Source: Herpetosiphon sp042688385 (lineage in GTDB: Bacteria > Chloroflexota > Chloroflexia > Chloroflexales > Herpetosiphonaceae). Taken from it: DNA of 64,000 nt. The stretch is from NCBI RefSeq assembly GCF_042688385.1, contig NZ_JBHUPY010000001.1:496001-560000 (forward strand). The letters are read 5' to 3'. Shown here one piece after another: positions 9,145 to 17,411 of the stretch; position 1 is the first letter of the stretch, and each line of letters begins with the position of its first letter. The translations under genes and the position numbers were made by a program. The notes beneath the pieces are model-generated. The model was not told where the DNA came from and made no database searches. It saw only the letters and a list, made by a program, of their open reading frames with translations.

Positions 9145-10734
9145 TTAACGAGCCGCAGTTGGTAAGGCATAATGCTGGGCAATTAATTGTTGATAGTTCT
9201 GCCATTCGCTGGCCCAGTGCTGCGCATCCCAGCCCAATTCCTCGGTGCAGATCGCCTGAATTTGGGCCTGATAGGCCGCCGCGCCATTTGGCAGCAACAT
9301 GCCCAAACGACTACGCCGCAAGAGCAAATCGCTCAAATTGGTTACTGCTTCGTAACGAGCAGCCCAGCGCATTTCGGCCCATAAACTTGGCAAGCCTTCG
9401 ATGGCCGCAAACTCATGGGCTGGAAGTGCTTGTAGCATCGCTGGCGCTTCAGCGGCATAGCGCCCCAATAAGCGTTGCTTGATCTGGGACGCTAGGTTAC
9501 CAGCCAAATCAGCTGGCGCAGGATTAAGCCGTGGGGCATGCGGCCAAAGCTTAATTTGGGGCAAGCGTTGGCGTAAAAGCTTCAAGGCTTCTAGCGCAAT
9601 TAAACGAAAGGTGGTTAATTTGCCTCCGGTTACGGTGAGCAGCCCTTGCTCTTGCCACAAGACATAATCGCGCGATTCCTTGGAGGGATCGCTGGCTCCC
9701 GTATCGACCACTGGCCGCACGCCGCTCCAAGTCGAAATGACGTTTGTTGAATCTAAACCCAAGCTTGGAAAGGCGGTTTGCACTGCTTCGAGCAAATAGG
9801 CAACTTCGGCGGGACTGATGCTTGGCTCTTGCCATAAGTCTGGTTCGTGATCAAGGTCGGTTGTACCAACGATGCTCACCCCTTCCCACGGCACAAAAAA
9901 GACTGGCCGCCGATCGCGGGGATGCTCAAGGTTAATCGCTTGGGCTAGCGGTAATGCTGCTTGGGCAAACACCAAGTGGCTGCCACGCAATGGCCGCATT
10001 TTAGCTGGTGCCTGAATCTGTTGCCGCAACTGATCAACCCAAACCCCAGTTGCATTGATAATTGCTTTGGCTTTGAGGGTTTGCTCACGGTCGCCGAGTT
10101 GATCGTGCACCACAACGCCCACAACTTGCTCAGCTTCACGAACTAATTGCGTAACTGCTGCATAATTCAATAAGCTTGCACCTGCTGCCGCTGCTTCGCG
10201 CAAAATTCGCAAAACCAACCGCGCATCATCGGTTTGGGCATCACTGTAGCGCAACCCAGCCGTTAGTTTGGTTTCATCGAGGTAGGGCGCAAGCAAACGC
10301 AAATTGGGCAGGCTCAAATAATGGGCTTCGCTGCGGCGAGCTAAGGCATCGTAGGCCAATAATCCCGCCTGATAAACCCAACGCTTCAGCGGCTTGCCTT
10401 GGGGCAGCCCAATCAAAAAGCCCAACGGCCCAACTAAACCAGGTGCTTCATTCAAGAGTTGTTCGCGCTCAACCACCGAATCGTAGGTTACCCGCACTTG
10501 GCCTTGAGCCAAATAGCGCAAGCCACCATGCACTAATTTTGATGAGCGGCTTGAAGTTCCCCAAGCAAAATCGCGGGCTTCGAGCAAAAGCGCATTGAGG
10601 CCAGAGCGCGTCGCTTCGCGCAATAAACCTGCGCCGGTAATGCCACCACCAATGATGATTACATCCCATTCTTGCTGTAGCTCACTCCATGTGCGTTCGC
10701 GCCAAGCAGCATTCCATTGCAAACGTGGGTTCAT
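9145..10734 (-). CDS. glpD: Aerobic glycerol-3-phosphate dehydrogenase
   Basis: A 529-residue FAD enzyme that oxidises sn-glycerol 3-phosphate to dihydroxyacetone phosphate and feeds electrons to quinone at the membrane. The dinucleotide fold is DVIIIGGGITGAG near residue 25, followed by GTSSRSSKLVHGGLRYL, the GlpD family signature. The C-terminal domain is of the usual size. Its start overlaps the stop of the upstream AGPS-like gene by 4 bases, so the two are translationally coupled. Together they connect glycerol phosphate, DHAP and possibly ether-lipid chemistry. Confidence 0.94.
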   Translation of the reverse strand: MNPRLQWNAAWRERTWSELQQEWDVIIIGGGITGAGLLREATRSGLNALLLEARDFAWGTSSRSSKLVHGGLRYLAQGQVRVTYDSVVEREQLLNEAPGLVGPLGFLIGLPQGKPLKRWVYQAGLLAYDALARRSEAHYLSLPNLRLLAPYLDETKLTAGLRYSDAQTDDARLVLRILREAAAAGASLLNYAAVTQLVREAEQVVGVVVHDQLGDREQTLKAKAIINATGVWVDQLRQQIQAPAKMRPLRGSHLVFAQAALPLAQAINLEHPRDRRPVFFVPWEGVSIVGTTDLDHEPDLWQEPSISPAEVAYLLEAVQTAFPSLGLDSTNVISTWSGVRPVVDTGASDPSKESRDYVLWQEQGLLTVTGGKLTTFRLIALEALKLLRQRLPQIKLWPHAPRLNPAPADLAGNLASQIKQRLLGRYAAEAPAMLQALPAHEFAAIEGLPSLWAEMRWAARYEAVTNLSDLLLRRSRLGMLLPNGAAAYQAQIQAICTEELGWDAQHWASEWQNYQQLIAQHYALPTAAR

Positions 10735-12332
10735 TGGCCATCCTCATATAATTTGGCGGGGTTTAGCAAGCCCTGCGGGTCGAAATGTTGGCCAAGTTGT
10801 TGCAACGCTCCAATTCCCAAGCGGCCTTTCTCGGCTTCAAGATAAGGCCGATGATCAAGCCCCACGCCATGTTGATGACTGATCGTGCCGCCTGCGGCCA
10901 CAATGGCTTGGCTGGCAGCGGTTTTGAGTTTTTGCCAACGTGCCATGGTTGCTTGGGCATCGTCGCCCAGCCGAAACACATAGGTGGTGTAAATGCTTGA
11001 GCCTGTGGCGTAGAAATGCGAAAGATGGGTGAATACGTGCACTTGTTCTTGTTCAGCGGCTAAACCATTGCGCAAGCGATGTTCTAGTTGCTGCAATAAG
11101 GGGTTAACGTTTTCCCATGTTGTGGCAGTTTCGACCGTATCTACGCCATAGCCCAGCTCCCAGAGCCGATTGCGCAGATAGGGCGCGCGAAAACGGCCAG
11201 CTTGCCACGCTTTGCCAAAGGTTTGGCCGATATGTACCCCGCCGTGTTGGCGAACCAAGCCTAAAACAGCGTGCCGGCTCAGCGCAACTTGGGCTTTGCT
11301 ACCGATAAATCCAATCAGCAGCATACATTTTTCGGCTCCAACGCCACGCAATTTTAAAAAGCCTTCGAGCAAGCCAATTGCCCGTTCGTGGCCAGCTAAA
11401 GCCAAGTTGGTCATGGTTTCGGTGGGCGTGCTTAGGCGGAGCATTCCCAACGGCACGTGGGCTTGGGCAATCGCGCGCGCCGCAGTTTGGGCTTGCTGCC
11501 AGTTCGCAAAAAAGATCGCATGCACCACATCAAGCTCGGGAATTGGCCGAATTCGCACCGTGGCCTCGGTGATAATGCCATAGCGACCTTCGGAGCCAAG
11601 CAGCATTTCGCGCAGGTCTGGACCTGCCGCCGAAGCCGGAAATGGCGCTAATTCGAGCGAGCCTTGCGGTGTCTCAATACGCCCGCCAGCCCATAATTGC
11701 TCAATGCGCCCAAAACCAAGTGATTGCTGACCACTTGAACGGGTGGCAATCCAGCCGCCAAGCGTCGAAAGCTCAAACGATTGGGGAAAATGGCCGAGCG
11801 TAAAGCCCAAGGCTCGTAATTGGGCTTCAAGATCGGGGCCTTTTATCCCAGCACCAAAGCTGGCCAAGCGCGCCGTTGGGTTGAGGTCGAGCAAGCGATT
11901 GAGTTTGGCAAGGCTGACGGTCAAAATTGGTCGCTCGCCTGCAACGGGATTGATATGGCCCGCCACGCTTGTGCCGCCGCCATAGGGAATCAAGGTTACG
12001 TTATTGGTGCTGGCCCAATCGAGCAACTCGCGCACTTCCTGGCTGGTTTGCGGCAAGGCCACGCCATCGGGAATTTGGCCCATATCGCCGCTACGCGTAG
12101 CCACCAAATCGGCAAAGCTCTGGCCGCGTGCATGGCGAATTCGTAATTCGGGATCGGTGCTAATGAGCTGGTGTTGGGGCAAGCGTGATGCTGGCACCTT
12201 GGCCAGAACATCAGCCAAGCTTACATCCTTTGGTGCTGTGCCAACCCCAATAAACTGCTTCAACAAGCCTAAAATGCCAGCTTTAACCGGATAATCTTTC
12301 GTTTCATCGCCCCAACCATTCCAACGGCGCAT
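10731..12332 (-). CDS. FAD-linked oxidase, alkyldihydroxyacetonephosphate-synthase-like
   Basis: A 533-residue VAO/PCMH-type flavoprotein. The FAD-binding region has IPYGGGTSVAGH. FSTLGGW-type residues appear as ELSTLGGWIATRSSGQQS, the AGPS hallmark that contacts flavin and substrate. Near the C-terminus SHQHGVGLDHRPYL matches the AGPS active-site histidine loop. AGPS swaps the acyl chain of acyl-DHAP for a fatty alcohol to start ether-lipid synthesis, while bacterial relatives are often only annotated as FAD-binding oxidase. It sits second in a GntR/AGPS/GlpD operon, 18 bases after gntR. The lipid role is inference; a D-lactate or glycolate-type oxidase is the alternative. Confidence 0.8.
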   Translation of the reverse strand: MRRWNGWGDETKDYPVKAGILGLLKQFIGVGTAPKDVSLADVLAKVPASRLPQHQLISTDPELRIRHARGQSFADLVATRSGDMGQIPDGVALPQTSQEVRELLDWASTNNVTLIPYGGGTSVAGHINPVAGERPILTVSLAKLNRLLDLNPTARLASFGAGIKGPDLEAQLRALGFTLGHFPQSFELSTLGGWIATRSSGQQSLGFGRIEQLWAGGRIETPQGSLELAPFPASAAGPDLREMLLGSEGRYGIITEATVRIRPIPELDVVHAIFFANWQQAQTAARAIAQAHVPLGMLRLSTPTETMTNLALAGHERAIGLLEGFLKLRGVGAEKCMLLIGFIGSKAQVALSRHAVLGLVRQHGGVHIGQTFGKAWQAGRFRAPYLRNRLWELGYGVDTVETATTWENVNPLLQQLEHRLRNGLAAEQEQVHVFTHLSHFYATGSSIYTTYVFRLGDDAQATMARWQKLKTAASQAIVAAGGTISHQHGVGLDHRPYLEAEKGRLGIGALQQLGQHFDPQGLLNPAKLYEDGQ

Positions 12333-12350
12333 ACTAACCCCTTTGTTTAG

Positions 12351-13046
12351 TTATTGATTGGTGTTTGTGCTTAATTGTTGCCAAAGTTCGATGCTTTGGT
12401 GCATGGCTGCTTGGCTCGCTTGGCGGGCCAGCGCAACATCGTGCGTTTTGGCGGCCTGCAACAGGGTTTGATAAAAATCCGCCGACTGTTGCCGCGCCTG
12501 CGCTAACTCAAAATAGTTCAAGGCCATCATGGTGTAGAAACCGCGAAAGCCATTTAAAATCAAGGTATAAATTGGATTTGTCGAAGCGATCGTCAGCTGA
12601 TGCTGCAATTGCCAATCGAATGCTGCATAGGCCATAGCAGTATCAGCTAATGGCAGGGCTGTTTGCAACAAGCCCACAATTTGCTCAGCGTGATGTTGAA
12701 TTGCCAGTGCAGTATAGCTTGGGGCTAAATCGAGGCGTACTGCCAGCAGTTGGGGCACAATTTGGGCTGGTAGCTCGGCGCTATGTTGCACCAAACTGCG
12801 CAGCACGCCTAGCCCGCCATCCTGCCAAATATTGCAGACCATGGTTGGCTTGCCTTGTTGTACCACGAGCCAGCCATCACGCGCTAAGCGTTGAATTGCC
12901 TCGCGCAAAGTTGGCCGTGTAACGCCCAACTGTCCGGCTAGCTCGCGCTCGCTGGGTAAGCTCGTTCCAGCGGCATAGCTGCCACCAATAATCCGTTTGA
13001 TCAATTGCGCTTCGCAATACGATGCAGGACGTTGTAATTCGCTCAT
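12351..13046 (-). CDS. GntR-family (FadR-like) transcriptional regulator
   Basis: A 231-residue regulator with an N-terminal winged helix (LPSERELAGQLGVTRPTLREAIQRL) and an all-helical FCD/FadR-type effector domain. I use ATG 13046; an in-frame TTG three codons earlier is possible. It is the first gene of the operon with the AGPS-like and GlpD genes. A FadR-like palindrome lies just before its start, between promoter and coding region, which suggests that it represses its own operon. The ligand may be an acyl-CoA or glycerol metabolite; this is not visible from sequence. Confidence 0.88.
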   Translation of the reverse strand: MSELQRPASYCEAQLIKRIIGGSYAAGTSLPSERELAGQLGVTRPTLREAIQRLARDGWLVVQQGKPTMVCNIWQDGGLGVLRSLVQHSAELPAQIVPQLLAVRLDLAPSYTALAIQHHAEQIVGLLQTALPLADTAMAYAAFDWQLQHQLTIASTNPIYTLILNGFRGFYTMMALNYFELAQARQQSADFYQTLLQAAKTHDVALARQASQAAMHQSIELWQQLSTNTNQ

Positions 13047-13053
13047 ACTCACC

Positions 13054-13070
13054 AACTGGTCAGACCACTT
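13054..13070 (-). promoter_or_regulatory. FadR-like operator of the gntR operon
   Basis: AACTGGTCAGACCACTT is a near-perfect palindrome around TGGTCAGACCA, close to the TGGTNNNACCA core bound by FadR-type GntR proteins. It lies directly downstream of the predicted transcription start and 8 bases before the ATG, a blocking position. Confidence 0.7.
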
Positions 13071-13078
13071 ACCAGCTG

Positions 13079-13107
13079 AGTATAGAGAATTATTTGCGCT
13101 ATGTCAA
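13079..13107 (-). promoter_or_regulatory. Sigma-70 promoter of the gntR/AGPS/glpD operon
   Basis: On the minus strand: TTGACA, exactly 17 bases, TATACT. This is the best consensus promoter in this part of the window. It is followed within about 10 bases by the operator palindrome. Confidence 0.82.
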
Positions 13108-13109
13108 GA

Positions 13110-13690
13110 TGTGGAGGCGAATTGATCCACGAAGGACACGAAGGGCATGAAGGATAGAAACCACGAAGACCGCGAAGTTGTATTTTTTAGCCACGAATTA
13201 CACGAATTCCACGAAGGAAAATGATCGGGGGTTAGGAAATATAACAATAATCCACGAAATAAATATTTGGGGGTACAGGGGGCTGAAAACCCCCAGTGTC
13301 TCCCGCCTTGAGGCGGGACGGAAGGGTGGTGATCCTTGATATAACAATATGTTTTTGAGAATCTTATCAAGGGCACGAAGCGCACGAAGGATAGAAACCA
13401 CGAAGGACGCGAAGAACGCGAAGTTGTATTTTTTAGCCACAGATTGGCACAGATTGACTCAGATTATTGTTCCAATTGCCCAATAGCCATCAGCCATTAG
13501 CCATGGGTTCTCTGCGCCTCTGCGTTAAACGTGCGAAGAACGCGATGGCTAGAAACCGTGAAGCTGTATTTTTTAGCCACGAATTCCACGAATAATGTTC
13601 TGATAGCCACAAGCCCTGATTGCTGACCCCAATTTTGACTTTTGACTTTTGATTTTTATGCTCTACGTTCGATGTTCTTTTTTGATTTTT
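13110..13690. repeat. Intergenic word repeats and one copy of a 66-base double-hairpin repeat
   Basis: No gene is seen. The stretch is built from recurring words such as CCACGAAG, GAATTCCACGAA, TTAGCCACGAA and CACAGATTG. These also occur, partly inverted, at 30.9-31.2 kb and 35.7-36.0 kb. Inside it, 13269-13334 carries a separate repeat. This has a GGGGG/CCCCC hairpin, then CCCGCCTTGAGGCGGG, then GACGGAAGGGTGGTGATC, and is nearly identical to 38021-38087. Confidence 0.7.
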
Positions 13691-13695
13691 GCCTT

Positions 13696-14805
13696 CTAAT
13701 TCTGCTGGGTAAATTCCTGCACCGCATAATAAATAGCCTTTGGCGTGCCATCAGGAGCCACAAACGTATAATTATCAGCATAGGTATAGGTCAGATTGGG
13801 TAACGAGAATTGCCAAAAGCCCACAGTTTGCATCCATGGCCAATGCTTTTCGGCCCATGCGTAGGCGGCAAGCGTATTTTGCACCCGAATTGGCGGTGGT
13901 ACGGCGTTAGGCCAGCGCGGATGGTCGTTCCAGCCGCCTTCAGTAATGTAAAACGGCACATCGTAGCCTGCCTTCACCACCAACTCATGAATGAGTTCTG
14001 TGCGGCGAAAGTTGGTAGTGCTTGGCTCGGGCGCTTGATCAGCAGGATTGATCGAGCCATAGGCATGGACTGAAACTGCATCAAAGGGGGGGGTTTCAGC
14101 TAAACATAATCTTAAAAAGCTCAGATCATTAACACTCAAGGTTTGAGGATCGATTGGCCCAGGCGGGCCACCAGGCGCTAGCCCAGCCAAGGTTATCAGC
14201 GCATCGGGCGCAACCGCTTTGACCCGTGGATACACCGCTTTCAAAAGGTTGGCATAGGCCACCGGATCGGGCGCGCGGTCGCCCCATTCAAAGCGCAAAT
14301 TTGGCTCGTTCCAGATTTGCAGCACCCGCACTCCTTGCGGCACATAGCGCTGAGCAAATGCCGCCACAAAATCGGCATAGGCTGTATAGTGATCAGGATC
14401 GATATAGCGATCGTTAGTATTTGATGGTCGCGCCCAAGCTGGCACAAAATCGAGCCGCGCTATCACCGTGAGGCCTTGGCGTTGAGCGTGGGCAATCAAC
14501 ATATCGCTGCCTGTCCACTCGTAGCTATTGGCTGAACGAGGCTGAATAACCGCCCACGGAAAGAGATCGATGATTGTGGTTGCGCCCATCTCGCGCACTT
14601 GCTGCAACGTCCGCCGAATTGTCGCTTCATCCAAGCCCATCAGGCGGGTGTGAATGCCAACAATTGGGTGTGTGGTTTGTACATTGGTAGCAGCGGGCAG
14701 ATCAAAGGCTGGTGGTACGCGTTGGCGATACAATTGTAGCCCGGCGATGCTCAACATGCCAATAATCAGCAAGCTTTTGATTAATAAACTGATTGATAAA
14801 CGCAT
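13696..14805 (-). CDS. Exported or membrane-anchored glycoside hydrolase (clan GH-A, GH5/GH39-like)
   Basis: A 369-residue TIM-barrel hydrolase. A hydrophobic segment at residues 6-24 anchors or exports it. QIWNEPN carries the candidate acid/base E167, and FYITEGGW near the end of the barrel carries the candidate nucleophile E289. These are the hallmarks of retaining clan A glycosidases. Length and motifs fit xylosidase-like or cellulase-like enzymes, but the substrate cannot be read off. It is followed after 3 bases by the end of a small coiled-coil gene on the same strand, so it may be last in that transcript. Confidence 0.82.
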   Translation of the reverse strand: MRLSISLLIKSLLIIGMLSIAGLQLYRQRVPPAFDLPAATNVQTTHPIVGIHTRLMGLDEATIRRTLQQVREMGATTIIDLFPWAVIQPRSANSYEWTGSDMLIAHAQRQGLTVIARLDFVPAWARPSNTNDRYIDPDHYTAYADFVAAFAQRYVPQGVRVLQIWNEPNLRFEWGDRAPDPVAYANLLKAVYPRVKAVAPDALITLAGLAPGGPPGPIDPQTLSVNDLSFLRLCLAETPPFDAVSVHAYGSINPADQAPEPSTTNFRRTELIHELVVKAGYDVPFYITEGGWNDHPRWPNAVPPPIRVQNTLAAYAWAEKHWPWMQTVGFWQFSLPNLTYTYADNYTFVAPDGTPKAIYYAVQEFTQQN

Positions 14806-14808
14806 GAC

Positions 14809-15147
14809 TTAGAGTTTTTCGCGCAAAATGCGCAGGCCACCGCTGCGCATCGATTCTTTGCGCGAGGTCTGAATGACATCGACTAAAGCAAAATTACCTG
14901 CTGCTTCTAATTCTTGCACCAATTGTTCAATTCCTTTGCGATCGTAGGAGACCACGACCGAAGGATTGGAGATTTGCAGTGTGCCAAAGCCACGCAATTG
15001 AATTTTGCCGCCCAATTGATCAACTAATTCTGAGAGTCGCGCCCGAATAGCTTCGCGCTGGGCTTCAAGTTCGCTTAATTGATCTTCGACCGCGACAAGA
15101 TCGTTGCAGAGGCTTTTGAGTAACAGTTGATCAGCGGGGTTTAGCAT
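14809..15147 (-). CDS. Small coiled-coil protein of unknown function
   Basis: A 112-residue soluble protein that I do not recognise. I set the start at ATG 15147, which has GGAGCC six bases upstream. Residues about 8-45 form a heptad-rich coiled coil (DLVAVEDQLSELEAQ). The C-terminal half is mixed and basic, ending RSGGLRILREKL. It lies 86 bases after the zinc-ribbon gene and just before the glycosidase gene on the same strand. The shape recalls small phage-type nuclease inhibitors or structural adaptors, but nothing in the sequence proves this. Confidence 0.6.
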   Translation of the reverse strand: MLNPADQLLLKSLCNDLVAVEDQLSELEAQREAIRARLSELVDQLGGKIQLRGFGTLQISNPSVVVSYDRKGIEQLVQELEAAGNFALVDVIQTSRKESMRSGGLRILREKL

Positions 15148-15233
15148 GGACGGCTCCTTCAAAAAAACTGCTTGCGCCATCGTACATGATTCGGCGATGC
15201 TTGCCAACTAGCGCTTGCTGCACCAGCAAATGC

Positions 15234-15461
15234 TCAATCGATTGCCAGGCCATCATTCAAAACTGGGCTGCTACTTGGACTTTCCGCAAGATCAACATTT
15301 GTGGCAAGCGGCGGCAACGGGCCTGCATTGATTAATTGGGTGCCACACCAAGGGCAAAACCAATGATCTCGGGGCGGAGCATCGCCAATGCTCCACCAGC
15401 CACTACATGCACCACATTGAAAATGGTGCAATTGCTCGATTGAAAAATGCACATGGCTCAT
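15234..15461 (-). CDS. Small zinc-ribbon protein
   Basis: A 75-residue protein with two knuckles, CGAC and CPWC, about 18 residues apart, which should bind one zinc ion. Its ATG overlaps the stop of the NADAR gene (ATGA arrangement), so the two are co-translated. The tail is acidic and low-complexity. No enzymatic motif is visible. It may be a nucleic-acid or protein adaptor for the NADAR protein. Confidence 0.7.
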   Translation of the reverse strand: MSHVHFSIEQLHHFQCGACSGWWSIGDAPPRDHWFCPWCGTQLINAGPLPPLATNVDLAESPSSSPVLNDGLAID

Positions 15462-15904
15462 TCATGTTCCTCATCACGTAGGCTTTGCCGAATTTCGACT
15501 AATAATTGCCCAAGCATATTTTTGCCTGAGCCATCAGCGCCACAGCCCCAATAATAATCGCCTGGTGCGTTTTCGACGATTGGCTGATCGCCGGTTGACA
15601 ATAAAATCGCCCGAACATCGGCATGGCTGCGAAATTTTGCCAATAAGGCTTGGCGCATTACAGCGTCTTTGATCGCTTCCCAATCGCGGCGCAGCGGTTG
15701 TTTGCGGCTGCGGCCCAAGCGCGCGGCAATTGCTGGCGATTTGGCTAGCCGAATAGTCGTAGCATAGTCAGTGCCAGCAAACTTTTGGGCTTGAAAATAA
15801 TGCTCGCTGGTGGGCCAATAGTGGCCATCAAGCTTAAATCCATGGGCCGAAAAGTTCGAGAAACAGCCAAATTCTGCCGAAACTGCGTAAAAATAGATCG
15901 TCAT
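15458..15904 (-). CDS. NADAR-family protein (YbiA/RibX-like)
   Basis: A 148-residue NADAR domain. It shows FSNFSAHGF near the N-terminus, WPTSEHYFQAQKF in the middle and DYYWGCGADGSGKNMLG near the C-terminus, all typical of the family. Characterised members hydrolyse the N-glycosidic bond of riboflavin-pathway intermediates or reverse ADP-ribosylation of DNA and protein bases. I chose ATG 15904, with GGAG 7 bases upstream. It is followed by the overlapping zinc-ribbon gene. It may serve as a damage or defence enzyme; the substrate is unknown. Confidence 0.88.
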   Translation of the reverse strand: MTIYFYAVSAEFGCFSNFSAHGFKLDGHYWPTSEHYFQAQKFAGTDYATTIRLAKSPAIAARLGRSRKQPLRRDWEAIKDAVMRQALLAKFRSHADVRAILLSTGDQPIVENAPGDYYWGCGADGSGKNMLGQLLVEIRQSLRDEEHE

Positions 15905-16136
15905 GATTGTACTCCACCCAAACATTTGCGATGCTATTTTCGCTTGATTGCTGCTTTGAAGCTATCTGCATACGACCGATTTAAGCTGCATCTCGCGACT
16001 GATGGTGGGCTAGGCATTTATTGGTATGCTATGCTTGAAACAAAAGATCTGCGCAACACGTCTTAATTACAGACGCACTTTCAATTAAGTTTCTGCTAAT
16101 TTAACGGCGCACTTGTTGGCGCTAAGGAAATTTATT

Positions 16137-16667
16137 ATGACCCAAGCATTTTATAAAATTTGCCCAACCTGTAGCACCCAAACTCATCCTGATGTGATGT
16201 TTTGTACCAATTGTGGTGGCTCGATGCAAGGCAGCCCAGTGCATGGTGCGCAAACTGTCGCCTATCCTCAGAATCCCGTTCCAACTCCGGTTGCCTATCA
16301 ACAATATGATCAGCCAGTCCAACCACCACCATATCAAGCCAATTATCAACAGCCAATGGTGAGCTACCAACAGCCTTACCAAGTGCCGCATGGCTATGTG
16401 CAGAGCGAAAAAAATAAAGTTGTGGCTGCTTTGTTGGCTTTCTTCTTGGGGCCATTTGGGATTCACGGTTTTTATTTGGGCAATAATCAAATGGGGATGA
16501 TTTTCTTATTGTCGAATTTGATTTTTCTGCCATTAACTTGTGTGGTGATTGGCTTTTTTGGCTATGCACTAACGGGTCTGATTTGTTTGGTCCAGACGGT
16601 ATTGTATCTGGTGGCTTCAGATGCTGAGTTCTATCAGAAGTATGTGGTGCAAAAAAGCTGGTTCTAA
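16137..16667 (+). CDS. TM2-domain membrane protein with N-terminal zinc ribbon
   Basis: A 176-residue protein. The N-terminus has CPTC and CTNC knuckles (a zinc ribbon). A Gln/Tyr/Pro-rich linker spans about residues 40-90. The rest is a TM2 domain with KNKVVAALLAFFLGPFGIHGFYLG and a second helix pair. TM2 proteins are small membrane proteins of unclear function. ATG 16137 has AAGGA 8 bases upstream. It is monocistronic and ends in a hairpin shared with the convergent permease gene. Confidence 0.85.
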   Translation: MTQAFYKICPTCSTQTHPDVMFCTNCGGSMQGSPVHGAQTVAYPQNPVPTPVAYQQYDQPVQPPPYQANYQQPMVSYQQPYQVPHGYVQSEKNKVVAALLAFFLGPFGIHGFYLGNNQMGMIFLLSNLIFLPLTCVVIGFFGYALTGLICLVQTVLYLVASDAEFYQKYVVQKSWF

Positions 16668-16716
16668 ACAGTTTATGGCGCTGCGGCGCTGCTCGTAACT
16701 ATCGTATGGTTTGGCT

Positions 16717-16781
16717 ATAATTGGAGCTTGCGCTAGCTTGCAATCGTTGTTGCAATTTGGGCGCGGCTCCAATTATATTTT
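16717..16781 (+). terminator. Terminator of the TM2 gene overlapping the end of the Opu operon
   Basis: ATAATTGGAGC (16717-16727) pairs perfectly with GCTCCAATTAT (16766-16776), followed by ATTTTTGG. The right arm covers the stop codon of the convergent permease gene. Confidence 0.7.
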
Positions 16782-17411
16782 TGGCGTGAGACGTTGCTCC
16801 AATAGCGCCAACAAGCCATAACACACCAAGGCCAAAGCTGCAATACTGATCGTACCAGCCCAAATCATATCGGCGCGATCGAAGGTGATGCCTTGAAATA
16901 GTAATTGGCCCAAACCGCCAACCCCAATCATCGCGGCAATTGAGCTAATTGCAATGCACATGATCGCTGCAATTCGCAAGCCAGCTAGCATAATTGGCAA
17001 GGCCAAGGGCAATTCAACCCGCCACCAAATTTGCCAAGCATTCATGCCTAAGCCCCGTGCTGCTTCGAGCACCGCCCGATCGATGCTTTGCATGCCAACC
17101 ACAATGTTGCGTACCAAAATCACTTGGGCATAGATCACCAAGGTCACAACCACGGTGGTTTTGCTCAGGCCAAAAACTGCAATTAACATAATCAACATTG
17201 CCAAACTTGGCACCGTGTAGAGGATGCTGAGCAGCGCCATCACAATGCCCGCTAACCAGCGCACCCGCACCACCAGCAAGCCCAAGGGCAAGGCAATCAA
17301 ACTGGCGATCAGCAATCCTAGCATGCTAATCGTTACATGTTGGCCTAGCAATTGCCAAATCGCTGTGTGCTCGGTCACGAGGTAGTTGAAGCCATCAACG
17401 ATGTCGTTCAT
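16773..17411 (-). CDS. Opu-type ABC transporter permease (distal gene)
   Basis: A 212-residue inner-membrane permease of the glycine betaine/choline/carnitine importer family, with five to six hydrophobic helices. The EAA loop LEAARGLGMNAWQIWWRVELP contacts the ATPase. ATG 17411 has GAGGT 6 bases upstream and overlaps the end of the ATPase gene by 17 bases. It is the last of four genes (permease, binding protein, ATPase, permease) transcribed on the minus strand. The pair of permeases would form the heterodimeric channel. Confidence 0.9.
   Translation of the reverse strand: MNDIVDGFNYLVTEHTAIWQLLGQHVTISMLGLLIASLIALPLGLLVVRVRWLAGIVMALLSILYTVPSLAMLIMLIAVFGLSKTTVVVTLVIYAQVILVRNIVVGMQSIDRAVLEAARGLGMNAWQIWWRVELPLALPIMLAGLRIAAIMCIAISSIAAMIGVGGLGQLLFQGITFDRADMIWAGTISIAALALVCYGLLALLEQRLTPKI

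Noticed and set aside
13110..13690. Repeated CCACGAAG/GAATTCCACGAA words as a possible CRISPR or origin
   Set aside because: The words are irregular in spacing and orientation, have no constant repeat-spacer pattern, and recur in other gaps of the window.
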